This document shows, in pieces, positions 30,047-39,105 of a stretch of 58,410 nucleotides of DNA (positions within the stretch are counted from its first letter, which is position 1; every line of letters starts with the position of its first letter). The stretch is taken from the NCBI GenBank assembly GCA_027002265.1, contig JAMOTM010000071.1, positions 1 through 58,410 of the forward strand, written 5' to 3'. The stretch comes from Aquificota bacterium (lineage in GTDB: Bacteria; Aquificota; Aquificia; Desulfurobacteriales; DQVG01). The translations under genes were made by a program, and so were the position numbers. The notes beneath the pieces are model-generated. The model did no database searches. It was given only the letters and a program-made list of their open reading frames with translations, and was not told where the DNA came from.

Positions 30047-30562
30047 TAACTTTTCAACTTCCTTTTCTCCATAATCTTTTGGAAGATATTTATCAAATAA
30101 CTCTTTAGCTAAAGTAGGCTTTGAAAAGTTATCTAAGTAATCTTGTAAAAATATTGCTGCGGCTATTGCATCTTCAATATTTTTGGATTTATTTTGTTTT
30201 TTTATTTCTAAAGCTTTTTGAGTAGTGAAATTTTCATCTACAAAATAGATAGGAACATTTATATTTTTATATTTCAAATAAAGATAAAGCTTTTTTATAA
30301 ATTTTAAAATAATAAAGGCTACTTTCGTTAAATTTCCATCTTTATGAGATGGAAGTCCTACAATAAGCTCTTTTATATTATTACTTTTTATTATTTTTAA
30401 AATGTCCTCAAAAACCTCTTTATTTTTTCTATTTTCTTTTTTTATAAAACCTTTGGGAGTAGCGAGCATCCTATTTATATCACTAATAGCATATCCTATT
30501 TTTTTTATACCTACATCTAAGGCAAGAACCTTACCTTTGGAATTTTTATTTTTTTTTTCCAT
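30038..30562 (-). CDS. ruvX: Putative pre-16S rRNA nuclease / Holliday-junction-resolvase-like YqgF (RuvX)
   Basis: 174 residues with the RNase-H-like fold: 'ALDVGIKKIGYAISD' near residue 14 (catalytic Asp16), 'IVGLPSHKDG' near 66, 'VDENFTTQKA' near 106 and the C-terminal 'IEDAIAAAIFLQDYL' block. The usual DERxTT block is DENFTT here, so one conserved Arg is Asn. Family members process 16S rRNA ends. It is the last gene of the glmU/trpC-lepA operon, three bases after the preceding hypothetical membrane protein. Confidence 0.9.
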   Translation of the reverse strand: MEKKNKNSKGKVLALDVGIKKIGYAISDINRMLATPKGFIKKENRKNKEVFEDILKIIKSNNIKELIVGLPSHKDGNLTKVAFIILKFIKKLYLYLKYKNINVPIYFVDENFTTQKALEIKKQNKSKNIEDAIAAAIFLQDYLDNFSKPTLAKELFDKYLPKDYGEKEVEKLLN

Positions 30563-30564
30563 TT

Positions 30565-30975
30565 CTAATATTCCTTTGACTTATTTAATATTTCCATCAA
30601 AACTTTCTTTGCTTTTTCTATATTTTCTTTATTTATAGAAGGTAAGTTCAAAGAAGAATTTTCGTCTTTAAACAGCTTATCTGGGAATAAAAAATTTTCT
30701 TTTTTCTTTGTGTTTTCCATTAAGTTTTTATTTATAGTTTTTTCAATATAAATTTGAACCTTTTCATACAATTTTTCTAAAGATTTTTTATCTAAAGAAT
30801 AACCCATATAGTAAAGAATTAAAATAATACCTACTGCAAGTAAAGTTAAAAACCTTATAAGTTTTCCTATAAAAGATATAATATAAGATAAAGTAAAGCC
30901 TAAAATTAATATACCTGCTACTAATAAGCCTGGATTATCTTTTATATTTTTAAAGTTTTCAAATATATCTGCCAC
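30565..30975 (-). CDS. Hypothetical membrane protein with two helices
   Basis: 136 residues. Two hydrophobic segments occupy about 16-38 and 42-60. A charged, helical C-terminal half follows (about 60-136), probably cytoplasmic. I recognise no domain. It sits between lepA and ruvX with spacing of 30 and 2 bases, in the same operon, but this gives no function. Confidence 0.7.
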   Translation of the reverse strand: MADIFENFKNIKDNPGLLVAGILILGFTLSYIISFIGKLIRFLTLLAVGIILILYYMGYSLDKKSLEKLYEKVQIYIEKTINKNLMENTKKKENFLFPDKLFKDENSSLNLPSINKENIEKAKKVLMEILNKSKEY

Positions 30976-31005
30976 AACTACTTTCCCACGTTTTTATTTG
31001 ATTTT

Positions 31006-32871
31006 CTAATCAACTTTAAGTACACTTAAAAAAGCTTCTTGAGGAAGCTCTACTTTACCTATCATTTTTAATTTTTTCTTTCCTTCTTTTTGACGCTCAA
31101 GTAATTTTTTCTTTCTTGTAACATCTCCTCCATAGCACTTTGCAAGCACATTTGCTCTTAAGGGCGGAATTCTCTCACTTGCAATTATTTTACTTCCAAT
31201 ACCAGCTTGAATATTTACTTCAAAAAGTTGACGAGGTATAACTTCTTTTAATTTTTCAACCAAAGCTCTGGCCCTTTCATATGCTTTACTTCTATGAACA
31301 ATTATAGATAAAGCATCTACTATCTTTTTATTTATATAAACATCAAGTTTTACTAAGTCACTCTTTTTATAACCAATATGCTCATAATCAAAAGAAGCAT
31401 ATCCTTTAGATACGCTTTTTAACTTATCAAAAAAGTCAAAAAGAATCTCTGCCATAGGCATCTCATACTCTAAACATACTCTTTGTTGAACACCTTCCCC
31501 AATATATTCAAATTTTTTAAGCTCTCCTCTTCTATTTTGACAAAGCTCCATAATAGGTCCTACATATTCTTCGGGAGTAATTATAGTAGCCCTGATATAA
31601 GGCTCTTCTATATATAAAATCTTTGAGACTTCTGGCATTTGGGAAGGATTATCTACGTAGAGAATATATTTTTCCTTTTCTTCTTCAGATGCCTTTTCAT
31701 ATCCTCTTAAAATTACTTTATATTTAACAGAAGGAGCAGTTACTATAACTGGAATATTAAAATGTCTTTCTAATCTTTCTCGGATAACATCCATATGTAA
31801 AAGACCTAAAAATCCTACTCTGAACCCAAAACCTAAAGCTGCTGAAGTTTCAGGCTCAAAGGTTAAAGCTGCATCATTTAATTTAAGTTTCATTAAAGCT
31901 TCTTTTAAGTTTTCAAATTGATCAGAATCTATAGGATAAATACCCGCAAAAACCATAGGTTTTGCTTTTCTAAATCCAGGACATGGCTCGCAGGTTGGAT
32001 TTTCAGCATCTGTAATGGTATCTCCCACTTGAGCATCTTCTATATTTTTTATATTTGCTGCAACGTATCCAACTTCCCCAGCTTTTAACTCCTTAAGTTT
32101 TACAGGAAAAGGTCTATTTGTTCCAACTTCCACAACTTCAAAAACTTTATTATTGCTCATAAGTTTTATTTTTTGACCTGGTTTTATAACTCCATCAAAT
32201 ACTCGAATATATAAAACTACACCTTTATAATTATCATAATAAGAGTCAAATATTAAAGCTTTTAAAGGTTTATTTATATCTCCTTTTGGGTGAGGAATTT
32301 TTTTTATGATAGCTTCCATAAGTTTATCTATTCCAATTCCTTGTTTTGCAGATACTAAAATTGCGTCATCTGGATCTAAACCTAAAACCATCAAAATTTG
32401 CTCTTTAACCATTTCTATGTTTGCATTTGGAAGATCAATTTTATTTATAACCGGAATAATTTCCAAATTAGCCTCTAAAGCTAAATAAAAATTTGCAAGA
32501 GTTTGAGCTTCTATTCCCTGAGTGGCATCTATGACAAGCAAAGCGCCTTCACAAGCTGAGAGTGATCGAGAAACTTCATAAGAAAAATCTACATGTCCAG
32601 GGGTATCTATTAAATGAAGAGTATATTCCTTATTATCTTTCGCTTTATATTTCATTTGAACTGCATTTAATTTTATAGTTATACCTCTTTCCCTTTCAAT
32701 ATCCATTTGATCCAAAAATTGCTCTTGCATTTTTCTTTCATCTACAGTCTTTGTATATTCCAAAATTCTATCGGCTAAAGTACTTTTTCCGTGATCTATG
32801 TGAGCAATAATACAAAAATTTCGAATATATTTTTGATACTCATTAGATTTGCTCAAAGCCTTTTCCTCCAT
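31006..32871 (-). CDS. lepA: Elongation factor 4 (LepA), ribosome back-translocase GTPase
   Basis: 621 residues. GTPase motifs: 'AHIDHGKST' near residue 23 (P-loop), a '[12 protein letters not shown]' block near 91 (G3) and 'NKIDLP' near 142 (G4). EF4-specific C-terminal blocks ('GYASFDYE' and the end '[14 protein letters not shown]'-like region) are present. A 15-20 residue N-terminal extension precedes the family start. It lies three bases after the glmU/trpC gene. Confidence 0.97.
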   Translation of the reverse strand: MEEKALSKSNEYQKYIRNFCIIAHIDHGKSTLADRILEYTKTVDERKMQEQFLDQMDIERERGITIKLNAVQMKYKAKDNKEYTLHLIDTPGHVDFSYEVSRSLSACEGALLVIDATQGIEAQTLANFYLALEANLEIIPVINKIDLPNANIEMVKEQILMVLGLDPDDAILVSAKQGIGIDKLMEAIIKKIPHPKGDINKPLKALIFDSYYDNYKGVVLYIRVFDGVIKPGQKIKLMSNNKVFEVVEVGTNRPFPVKLKELKAGEVGYVAANIKNIEDAQVGDTITDAENPTCEPCPGFRKAKPMVFAGIYPIDSDQFENLKEALMKLKLNDAALTFEPETSAALGFGFRVGFLGLLHMDVIRERLERHFNIPVIVTAPSVKYKVILRGYEKASEEEKEKYILYVDNPSQMPEVSKILYIEEPYIRATIITPEEYVGPIMELCQNRRGELKKFEYIGEGVQQRVCLEYEMPMAEILFDFFDKLKSVSKGYASFDYEHIGYKKSDLVKLDVYINKKIVDALSIIVHRSKAYERARALVEKLKEVIPRQLFEVNIQAGIGSKIIASERIPPLRANVLAKCYGGDVTRKKKLLERQKEGKKKLKMIGKVELPQEAFLSVLKVD

Positions 32872-32873
32872 TT

Positions 32874-34994
32874 TTAATTTTCAAAAAACTTCTTTGTAAC
32901 CAAAGCTTCTCCAATTAAAAATACGTTAATTCCAAGCGATTGCAAATATCTAATATCTTTTATAGATCTTATTCCACTTTCTGCAACAAAAACAAAGGGT
33001 ATATTTTTTATAATATTTTTTATCTCTTCGTATACCGAAAGATTTGTACTAAAAGTTTTTAGATCCCTGCTATTAAATCCAAGGAAAATAGGAAGATTTT
33101 TTGGAAAAGTATTTAAAACCTCTAAAAGCTCATCTTTACTTGAAACTTCTACTAAGGGAGTTAAACCTTCTTTTATAGCTAAAAGAGAAAAATCTAAGGT
33201 TTTTTCTTTTAAAATTTTATATATAAGTAAAATCATACTTGCTCCAAGATATTTTGCAAGGTAAATTTGATAAATATCAATTACAAAATCTTTAAAAAGA
33301 GCTGGTTTACTAGTAGCTTCACTTACAGTTTTTAAAACACTATAATCTCCAAAGAAAAATGTTTTATCTGTTATAACTGAAATTGCAAAGGGATCTATGT
33401 TTTCTTCATAAAACTTTAAAATTTCTAAGGCAATTTCACTTTTATCTTTTCCCTTTAAAATATCTTTTATAAAAAGGCCTTTGGAAGGCGAACCAAATTT
33501 AATTTCTGCAATAATATTTTCTCTACCGCTTTTTAAATATTCAAAGGGATTTTTTGGAAAAATAGTTTTTGTTTTTTCTATTAAGAAATCTAATGGAAGT
33601 AAATTTTTTAACTCTTTAATTTCTTTTTTCTTTTTATTTACAATTTTAGACAAAATATCTTGAGAAATTTCAAAATGTTTTTTATATCCACCTTTAATAT
33701 TTACTTGAGGAGAACGAGAAATCAAAAGCTCGCCTTCTTTAGAATTTTTTGTAATAACTGAACCTGCAGCAACTAAAGTATTTTCTTCTAAAACTACCGG
33801 GGATACTAAAGTGGTGTTTGAACCAATAAAAGAATTTTTTCCAATAAAACTTCTATATTTTTTAACTCCGTCATAATTACAAACTATAGTCCCAGCTCCT
33901 ATATTTACATTTTCTCCAATATATATGTCTCCAAGATAGGATAAATGATTTGCTTTTGTTCCTTTTGAAAGATAAGCATTTTTTAGCTCTACAAAATTAC
34001 CTACTTTTGTGTCATTTTCTAAATAGGAGTTTGGACGAATACGTGCAAAAGGTCCAATAGTAACGTTATTTTCTATTTTTGCTTTTTCTATATGAGAAAA
34101 AGGTAAAACCTTTACATTTTCTCCAAGTGAGCTTTCTATAATAAATGCAGGTCCATAAATAACACTGTCTTTACCTATTTTGCTATCTATCGTAATATAA
34201 ACGTTTTTTTCATTATAAATACTTACCCCAACTTCAAGCATAAAATAAGTGTTTATTTTTTCTCTTAAAATCTCCTCAGCTTCAACAAGCTCCTTTCTAT
34301 TATTTACTCCTTTTAAAATATCTGAGTTTTCTATAAAAATATCTTTTACTTTTAAACCCTCTTTTTGGAAAATAAAGATAAGATCAGTAATATAATACTC
34401 TTTTTGAGCATTTTCTGAAGATAATTTATCTATAAGCCTTAAAAGAGGTTCTACTTTTATTAAATAAATCCCAGCATTAACTAAATTAATTTTATAAATA
34501 TTTTCATCTTTTATATCTTTTTCTTCTATTATCTTTATAAAACCATTTTTCTTAACTACTCTTCCATAACCGTTTGGATTTTTAAGTTTTACACTAACAA
34601 AACCAAGATCTATATCTTCTTTTAAATTTTCCAAAATTCTTTCTATAGTTTCATCGTCTATAAGAGGCATATCGGCATTTAATACTAAAATGTAATCATA
34701 ATTCCTTAATTTTTCCAAAGATATTTTTAAAGCATGTCCAGTTCCAAGTTGTTCTTTTTGAAAAATGAAATTATTTTCTTTAAAGTTTTTAAAATACTTT
34801 AAAACACATTTTTTTACTTTTTCCGCTTTATATCCAATAACTACGTATATATCTTCAAAAGATAAATTCTTTGATAAAGCATACAAAGGATAAAAAATTA
34901 AAGGTTTAAACAAAACTTCGTGACAAGGTTTTGGATACTCACTTTTAAAACGCGTTCCTTTACCTGCCGCAAGAACTAAAGCTCCTATTTTCAT
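32874..34994 (-). CDS. glmU: GlmU-TrpC fusion: UDP-GlcNAc pyrophosphorylase/GlcN-1-P acetyltransferase joined to indole-3-glycerol-phosphate synthase
   Basis: 706 residues in one uninterrupted frame. Residues 1-440 are GlmU: the uridyltransferase loop [16 protein letters not shown] (8-23), 'LNADMP' (105-110) with the metal Asp108, 'GVNNR' (229-233), then the left-handed beta-helix with 'NHLSYLGD' (349-356, catalytic His350) and '[14 protein letters not shown]' (372-385). Residues about 445-706 are TrpC: Glu497 and Lys499 in '[12 protein letters not shown]', Lys568 in 'FKDF', Glu616 in 'LVEV', Asn641 in 'NSRDL' and Glu672-Ser673 in 'AESGI'. All known TrpC catalytic positions are kept. No linker separates the halves; the GlmU tail '[11 protein letters not shown]' runs into the first TrpC helix. 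It heads the lepA operon. GlmU makes UDP-GlcNAc for peptidoglycan and LPS; TrpC closes the indole ring in tryptophan synthesis. Confidence 0.92.
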   Translation of the reverse strand: MKIGALVLAAGKGTRFKSEYPKPCHEVLFKPLIFYPLYALSKNLSFEDIYVVIGYKAEKVKKCVLKYFKNFKENNFIFQKEQLGTGHALKISLEKLRNYDYILVLNADMPLIDDETIERILENLKEDIDLGFVSVKLKNPNGYGRVVKKNGFIKIIEEKDIKDENIYKINLVNAGIYLIKVEPLLRLIDKLSSENAQKEYYITDLIFIFQKEGLKVKDIFIENSDILKGVNNRKELVEAEEILREKINTYFMLEVGVSIYNEKNVYITIDSKIGKDSVIYGPAFIIESSLGENVKVLPFSHIEKAKIENNVTIGPFARIRPNSYLENDTKVGNFVELKNAYLSKGTKANHLSYLGDIYIGENVNIGAGTIVCNYDGVKKYRSFIGKNSFIGSNTTLVSPVVLEENTLVAAGSVITKNSKEGELLISRSPQVNIKGGYKKHFEISQDILSKIVNKKKKEIKELKNLLPLDFLIEKTKTIFPKNPFEYLKSGRENIIAEIKFGSPSKGLFIKDILKGKDKSEIALEILKFYEENIDPFAISVITDKTFFFGDYSVLKTVSEATSKPALFKDFVIDIYQIYLAKYLGASMILLIYKILKEKTLDFSLLAIKEGLTPLVEVSSKDELLEVLNTFPKNLPIFLGFNSRDLKTFSTNLSVYEEIKNIIKNIPFVFVAESGIRSIKDIRYLQSLGINVFLIGEALVTKKFFEN

Positions 34995-35183
34995 GTTTTC
35001 CTCTTATGCAAAGTTTTAGGAGAATTTTATCATAAGGGAAAATTAGTAAATTAAAAATGTATATTATATGGGATTTAGGGATGTAGGACTTTATTTTTAG
35101 AATTGATAGGATGGATTATTGAAAATTTGAAAAATTATAAATAAAAAAGGTGGGGCTTGTAGCTCGTAGCTCAGGCAATTTAA

Positions 35184-35258
35184 TGGCTGGGGCGGGAGGA
35201 TTCGAACCTCCGAATGGCGGATCCAAAGTCCGCTGCCTTACCGCTTGGCTACGCCCCA
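35184..35258 (-). tRNA. tRNA-Gln (anticodon TTG)
   Basis: 75 nt on the minus strand including an encoded CCA. The acceptor TGGGGCG pairs with CGCCCCA (U1-A72, usual for Gln), the T arm is GGAGG-TTCGAAT-CCTCC, and the anticodon stem-loop is CGGACTTTGGATCCG with TTG at the centre. It follows tRNA-Phe by ten bases in the same transcript. Confidence 0.93.
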
Positions 35259-35268
35259 ACCGTTTAAA

Positions 35269-35344
35269 TGGTGGCGAGGGGCGGAGTCGAACCGCCGACA
35301 CACGGATTTTCAGTCCGCTGCTCTACCACCTGAGCTACCTCGCC
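35269..35344 (-). tRNA. tRNA-Phe (anticodon GAA)
   Basis: 76 nt on the minus strand including an encoded CCA. The acceptor GGCGAGG pairs with CCTCGCC, the D arm is GTAGCTCAGGTGGTAGAGC, the anticodon stem-loop is CGGACTGAAAATCCG, and the T arm is GGCGG-TTCGACT-CCGCC. It is the first tRNA after a consensus promoter. Confidence 0.95.
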
Positions 35345-35372
35345 ATTCTGTAAGCCCCACCCTGCACTAGTA

Positions 35373-35400
35373 ATTATATATAAAAATTTTTCTGTGTCAA
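35373..35400 (-). promoter_or_regulatory. Consensus sigma-70 promoter of the tRNA pair
   Basis: On the minus strand TTGACA (35395-35400), a 16-base spacer and TATAAT (35373-35378) are both perfect hexamers, with the tRNA-Phe 5' end 29 bases downstream of the -10. Confidence 0.88.
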
Positions 35401-35531
35401 GAATTTTTCATTTACTTACCCCGAATAGGTATGCAGATATTCCCCAGTTTAATATAAGAAAAGAAGCTGCCCTCCTGGTACTTAAAATATTAAGGGCAAA
35501 AAAAGGTAACAAAAGTTAAATACTTATAGAC

Positions 35532-35561
35532 TTGACATACAAAACTTTGTGCTTATATATA
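35532..35561 (+). promoter_or_regulatory. Sigma-70 type promoter of tmRNA
   Basis: TTGACA (35532-35537), an 18-base spacer and TATATA (35556-35561) lie 13 bases upstream of the tmRNA 5' end. The -35 is perfect; the -10 differs from TATAAT at two positions. Confidence 0.75.
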
Positions 35562-35574
35562 TATTACGGAAAAT

Positions 35575-35937
35575 GGGGGTGATGTGGGTTCGACGGGAAC
35601 GATGGGCCGCTAAGCGGCAGGCCGGGTTCGCCACCAAACCGTAAAAATGGTGGCAGAAAAACAACTGCCGAAGAAGAACTCGCTCTCGCGGCATAAGAAA
35701 AGATACGCCGCGACGTCCTCTTAAGGCCTGGGGGCGGTCTTAAGAGGGCGTGAGAGGATGCCCCCTAGCCTTGAAGGTTTGTGCCCGACCTTCAAGGTGA
35801 AACTTAAAGGGCACACCCCTTGAACTCTGCCGGCCCACGGGGCAGGTCAAGGGGGATATAAAAACCGTGGGCTAAGCCTGTAGATGCTTAGCGGCTCGCG
35901 TTCTCGGAAGCGGGTTCGATTCCCGCCACCTCCACCA
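35575..35937 (+). tRNA. ssrA: Transfer-messenger RNA (tmRNA, SsrA)
   Basis: 363 nt. The ends form the tRNA-like domain: GGGGGTG pairs with CACCTCC before the encoded ACCA, and the T arm is GCGGGTTCGATTCCCGC. The 'GGGTTCGACGGGAACG' D-loop-like region is typical. Pseudoknot 1 uses GCCACCA…TGGTGGC (around 35629-35653). The tag reading frame starts with resume codon GCC at 35667 and ends TAA at 35694-35696, encoding AEEELALAA, a normal proteolysis tag of the AxxxxALAA kind. The RNA is much richer in GC than its surroundings. It rescues stalled ribosomes with SmpB. It converges with rluD, whose stop lies two bases beyond it. Confidence 0.96.
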
Positions 35938-35938
35938 T

Positions 35939-37009
35939 TTAATTTAAAACCTCTAAAATTTCTTTCATCTCCTTGGGTAAGTCTATTTCAAACTTTAAAA
36001 TTTCTCCAGTTCTTGGATGAGGAATTTCTAGTTTATAAGCACATAAAGCATGCATTTTATCTTTATACTTTTTTAAAATTTCTTTAAGCTTTTTATTTTC
36101 AATTTTTGAGAGCTTGAATCCATAAAGCTCATCATTTAAAATAGGAAAACCTAAAGAAGCTAAATGTGTTCTTATTTGATGAGTTCTACCCGTTATTAAA
36201 TCACATTCAACAATAGAAACATCACTTTTTGGATATGTTCTTAAAACTTTTACAATAGTTTTAGCTTCTTTTGGATTGGAAGATTTATAAGAAAATTTAA
36301 GACGATTATTATCTTCTCTTCCTATAGGTAAAGCAATTTCTCCTAAACCATCTTTAAAAGTTATTTTATACTCGTTGTTCTTGTATCTTAAAACCTTTTT
36401 TAAATCCTTGGGAATTAGTCCTTGACAAATAGCAATATATTTTTTTTTAGCTTTTTTTTCTTGAAAAATTTGAGAAAGTTTTTGATGAGATTCTTTATTT
36501 TTAGCTATAACAAGAATTCCGGCTGTATTTTTGTCAAGTCTATGAACTATACCAGGTCTTAAAATAGAAGAAATATTTGCTTTTTTTAATTCCTCTTTAT
36601 CAAACTCTTCTTTTGAAGAAAACTCTTTTAGAAAATTTTCTAAAGTTAATCCCTGTTTTTCAAAGTGATATAAAAGATAATTTAGTAAAGTATCCTCTAC
36701 ATGTCCGGGAGCAGGATGAACAACTAAACCAAAAGGTTTATTTAATACTAAAATATCTTCATCTTCATAAAGAATATCTAAATTTCCCTTTTTTGGTTTT
36801 AAACTTAAAGTTTCGGGTAAAGGTAAGGTATATAAAATCTCATCATTTAACTTTAATTTGTAAGAAGGCTTTGTTTTTTTGTTATTTACATAAACCTTAC
36901 CTTCTTTTATTAAATCTTGAACTTGCTTTCGAGATAAGTTTTCAAGTTTTGAAAGAGCTATATCTAATCTTAAATCCTTTAAATTTTCATCTACTATAAC
37001 TTTTTTCAT
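35939..37009 (-). CDS. rluD: RluD-family 23S rRNA pseudouridine synthase
   Basis: 356 residues. An S4 domain (about 15-75) precedes the catalytic domain with 'VLNKPFGLVVHPAPGH' near 92 and the HRLDK motif near 157 ('VHRLDKNTAGILVIAKN'), whose Asp is catalytic. 'TGRTHQIRTHL' near 272 is the C-terminal block. The S4 domain and the PAPGH block favour the RluD subgroup, which modifies helix 69 of 23S rRNA. It overlaps lspA by 23 bases and ends one base short of tmRNA, with no visible terminator between. Confidence 0.92.
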   Translation of the reverse strand: MKKVIVDENLKDLRLDIALSKLENLSRKQVQDLIKEGKVYVNNKKTKPSYKLKLNDEILYTLPLPETLSLKPKKGNLDILYEDEDILVLNKPFGLVVHPAPGHVEDTLLNYLLYHFEKQGLTLENFLKEFSSKEEFDKEELKKANISSILRPGIVHRLDKNTAGILVIAKNKESHQKLSQIFQEKKAKKKYIAICQGLIPKDLKKVLRYKNNEYKITFKDGLGEIALPIGREDNNRLKFSYKSSNPKEAKTIVKVLRTYPKSDVSIVECDLITGRTHQIRTHLASLGFPILNDELYGFKLSKIENKKLKEILKKYKDKMHALCAYKLEIPHPRTGEILKFEIDLPKEMKEILEVLN

Positions 37010-37445
37010 TTTTCTTTGCTTTTTCCTCTTTTTTTAAAAAAGAAAATATATATAAAATTATTCCTAAGGTAATATATACATCTGCTAAATTAAAAGTAGG
37101 ATAATGCCAGTTTCCAATATGAAAATCAATAAAATCAGTTACGTTTCCATATATAATTCTTTCTATTAAATTAGAAAATCCTCCAATTATAATTAAACCC
37201 AAGGAAAAATTTTTTATACCTTCTTTTTCCTTTATAAAGATATATATACAAAAAATCAAAAAGAAAAAAGGAAGCAAAATTGTGAAAATAGTATTTTTTT
37301 GAAAAAGAGAAAAAGCTACGCCTGCATTTAAGGCAAGTTTAAAGTTTAAAAATGGAAGTACTTTAATTGTTTGATAATGCGCATGAAAATAATATTTTGT
37401 TAGCAAATCTAAGCAAAGTAGAATTATAAGAAAAATATATATCAT
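36987..37445 (-). CDS. lspA: Lipoprotein signal peptidase (SPase II)
   Basis: 152 residues, four transmembrane helices. The 'NAGVAFS' block is near 40-46, the catalytic Asp104 in 'GNVTDFIDF' and Asp122 in 'FNLADVYI' match the family's two aspartates. It cleaves lipoprotein signal peptides in the inner membrane; substrates in this window include RlpA, the 54070 lipoprotein and the diheme protein. It overlaps rluD. Confidence 0.95.
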   Translation of the reverse strand: MIYIFLIILLCLDLLTKYYFHAHYQTIKVLPFLNFKLALNAGVAFSLFQKNTIFTILLPFFFLIFCIYIFIKEKEGIKNFSLGLIIIGGFSNLIERIIYGNVTDFIDFHIGNWHYPTFNLADVYITLGIILYIFSFLKKEEKAKKNEKSYSR

Positions 37446-37451
37446 CTTTGA

Positions 37452-37946
37452 TTATACCTTTCTTCTTCTTTCAATATCAGCCAGTTCCTTTTTGAAACGG
37501 TTTTTTATTTTATCCGCTTTTGCTTTTAAAAGATAATAAAAAAGTAAAGATATTATAGATACTCCTATACCAGCTGCAGTAGCTATAAGAGCATCCCCTA
37601 TTCCTTTACTTACTTCAGAAATATTAGAAGTACCTTGCTGAGCCATAGTATGAAAAGAAATCATAATTCCAAAAATTGTTCCTAAAAGTCCAAATAGAGG
37701 TCCCAAAGTAGTACATAAAGCTAAAATCCAAAGTCGGGAATATAAATAATCTTCAAGTTCATAATAAGCTGCCTCTGGAGAAATAAAATTGTTTTTGACA
37801 TCGGATAAAAGCTTATATATATATCCTTGAGCTTGAACTAAAGATAAAAATTTCGATATGGCTACAAAAATAGTTATAAAAAATAAAAGAGCTAAAGAGT
37901 AAAATACAAATTTATGTAAAAAAGAATATGTTACAGCTATTTCCAT
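37452..37946 (-). CDS. MotA/TolQ/ExbB-family proton channel protein
   Basis: 164 residues. An N-terminal helix and two later hydrophobic segments flank 'LGPLFGLLGTIFGIMISF' near 80-97, the conserved MotA/TolQ/ExbB pore helix, with 'GIGDALIATAAGIGVSI' near 110. ExbB or TolQ proteins use proton flow to energise outer-membrane import or cell division through ExbD/TolR, which is absent next to it. It lies six bases upstream of lspA. It could belong to a transport system whose partner is elsewhere. Confidence 0.85.
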   Translation of the reverse strand: MEIAVTYSFLHKFVFYSLALLFFITIFVAISKFLSLVQAQGYIYKLLSDVKNNFISPEAAYYELEDYLYSRLWILALCTTLGPLFGLLGTIFGIMISFHTMAQQGTSNISEVSKGIGDALIATAAGIGVSIISLLFYYLLKAKADKIKNRFKKELADIERRRKV

Positions 37947-37976
37947 AAAGTTCCTCCTAAAGATATAAATCTTTTT

Positions 37977-39104
37977 CTAAACTTTATTTTTTAGGTACAT
38001 AACTAAAAGTTTGTAAGTAAGATTATAGTAAATAATAAATAAAATGCTTAAAAGCAAAAGAATTATACTATTTTCTTTAAATATATATGCTAGCACTTGA
38101 AAGGGGGATATCCAAAATAAAATAAATATAGTAGTTAAAGGATTAGCTAAAAACTTTATTTTTTCTTGAATCTCCGTATAGTGTTTCAAAAATTCTAAAA
38201 TGTTTTTCTTATTCAAATTAGAAGTGTATTTTCTTCTTAAAAATTTTTTTATAGCCTTATATACTAGCATATGAAAATGATAGGAATCCGGTTTAAAAGG
38301 TGAAGTTCCTCTTTTAAGTTTTCTTTTTATAGAAAAAATTACTTCATATATAGGGTACAAAAGAACTAAAAAAGGATAAAAGGCACTTACGGAGGGAATT
38401 AAATTTTTTATTAAAATACAGAGAAAAGAGAAAATATAACCCAAATAGTATGCTCCTCCATCGCCTAAAAATATAAATCCAAAAGGGAAATTTAAAATGA
38501 AAAAACCTAAAATTACAAAAATCAAGCTTGTTATAACATCTAAAAGGAAAAAATTTTTATAAGTGTATACTGTTAATAAAAAGTTTGTTAAAGCTACTAA
38601 GCTAAAACCGGAAGCTAATCCGTTAAATCCATCTATTATGTTTATAGCGTTTGTAAATCCTAAAATTCCAATAAAAGTAATAATTATGCCTACTATCTTT
38701 GGTAAAGCTATAAAATCAAGATTTGAAACATAAAGATTTGTAAGGAAAATTCCTAAAATTGCGGATAAAGAAATTAAAAATAGTCGAATTTTGGGAGAAA
38801 GCTCTTTATTTATATCACTAAAAACTCCTGAAATGAAAGCAGGCAAAGCAGAAAAATTTAAAAGGTTAAAGATTTTTAAATAAAAAGTTCCAAAAATTAC
38901 GCCTAAGTATATTCCTATTCCTCCAAGACGGGGAACCGGATGAGTATGATACTTTTGAGCCCCTTTAAGATTTTTATCTAGAAAATCAGGAAACTTATAG
39001 GAAATAATAATTATAGTTAGGGAAACACAAAATGATATTAAAAAAACTAAAAAATATTTTATAAGAAAATAGGATGGCTTTAAAAAGATTAATTTTTGTA
39101 GCAT
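37977..39104 (-). CDS. WecA/MraY-family undecaprenyl-phosphate sugar-phosphate transferase
   Basis: 375 residues with about ten transmembrane helices. 'HPVPRLGGIGIY' near 55-66, 'INIIDGFNGLASG' near 155, and 'FLGDGGAYYLGY' near 213 are blocks of the polyprenol-phosphate GlcNAc/MurNAc-1-phosphate transferases (WecA type). It starts a lipid-linked surface glycan. At the conserved DD motif after helix 3 the sequence is S-D (residues 96-97), so the first aspartate is replaced by serine. Two bases separate it from the gspE-like gene. It may supply the polysaccharide exported by the Wzz/SLBB pair upstream on the other strand. Confidence 0.82.
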   Translation of the reverse strand: MLQKLIFLKPSYFLIKYFLVFLISFCVSLTIIIISYKFPDFLDKNLKGAQKYHTHPVPRLGGIGIYLGVIFGTFYLKIFNLLNFSALPAFISGVFSDINKELSPKIRLFLISLSAILGIFLTNLYVSNLDFIALPKIVGIIITFIGILGFTNAINIIDGFNGLASGFSLVALTNFLLTVYTYKNFFLLDVITSLIFVILGFFILNFPFGFIFLGDGGAYYLGYIFSFLCILIKNLIPSVSAFYPFLVLLYPIYEVIFSIKRKLKRGTSPFKPDSYHFHMLVYKAIKKFLRRKYTSNLNKKNILEFLKHYTEIQEKIKFLANPLTTIFILFWISPFQVLAYIFKENSIILLLLSILFIIYYNLTYKLLVMYLKNKV

Positions 39105-39105
39105 T

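Larger units (their letters stand above)
35143..35361 (-). repeat. Inverted repeat framing the tRNA-Phe/tRNA-Gln unit
   Basis: GGTGGGGCTT at 35149-35158 has its exact reverse complement AAGCCCCACC at 35352-35361, and GTAGCTCAGG at 35166-35175 has its exact reverse complement at 35329-35338 inside the 5' part of tRNA-Phe. On the transcribed (minus) strand the trailer arm is followed by TTTTTT (35143-35148). The arms look like an inverted partial copy of the leader plus the first tRNA bases. Confidence 0.8.

Noticed and set aside
35116-35353. Open frames across the tRNA pair on both strands
   Set aside because: They lie wholly over tRNA-Gln and tRNA-Phe sequence, which folds with full cloverleaf pairing; the coding look is chance.
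35463-35510. Possible hairpin GCCCT…AGGGC as a terminator between the tRNA and tmRNA genes
   Set aside because: It is followed by A and not T on the plus strand, the stem is only five bases and the loop is long.
35884-36087. Open frame starting in the tmRNA 3' end and running into rluD
   Set aside because: The first part is tmRNA T-arm and acceptor sequence, and the rest is antisense to rluD.
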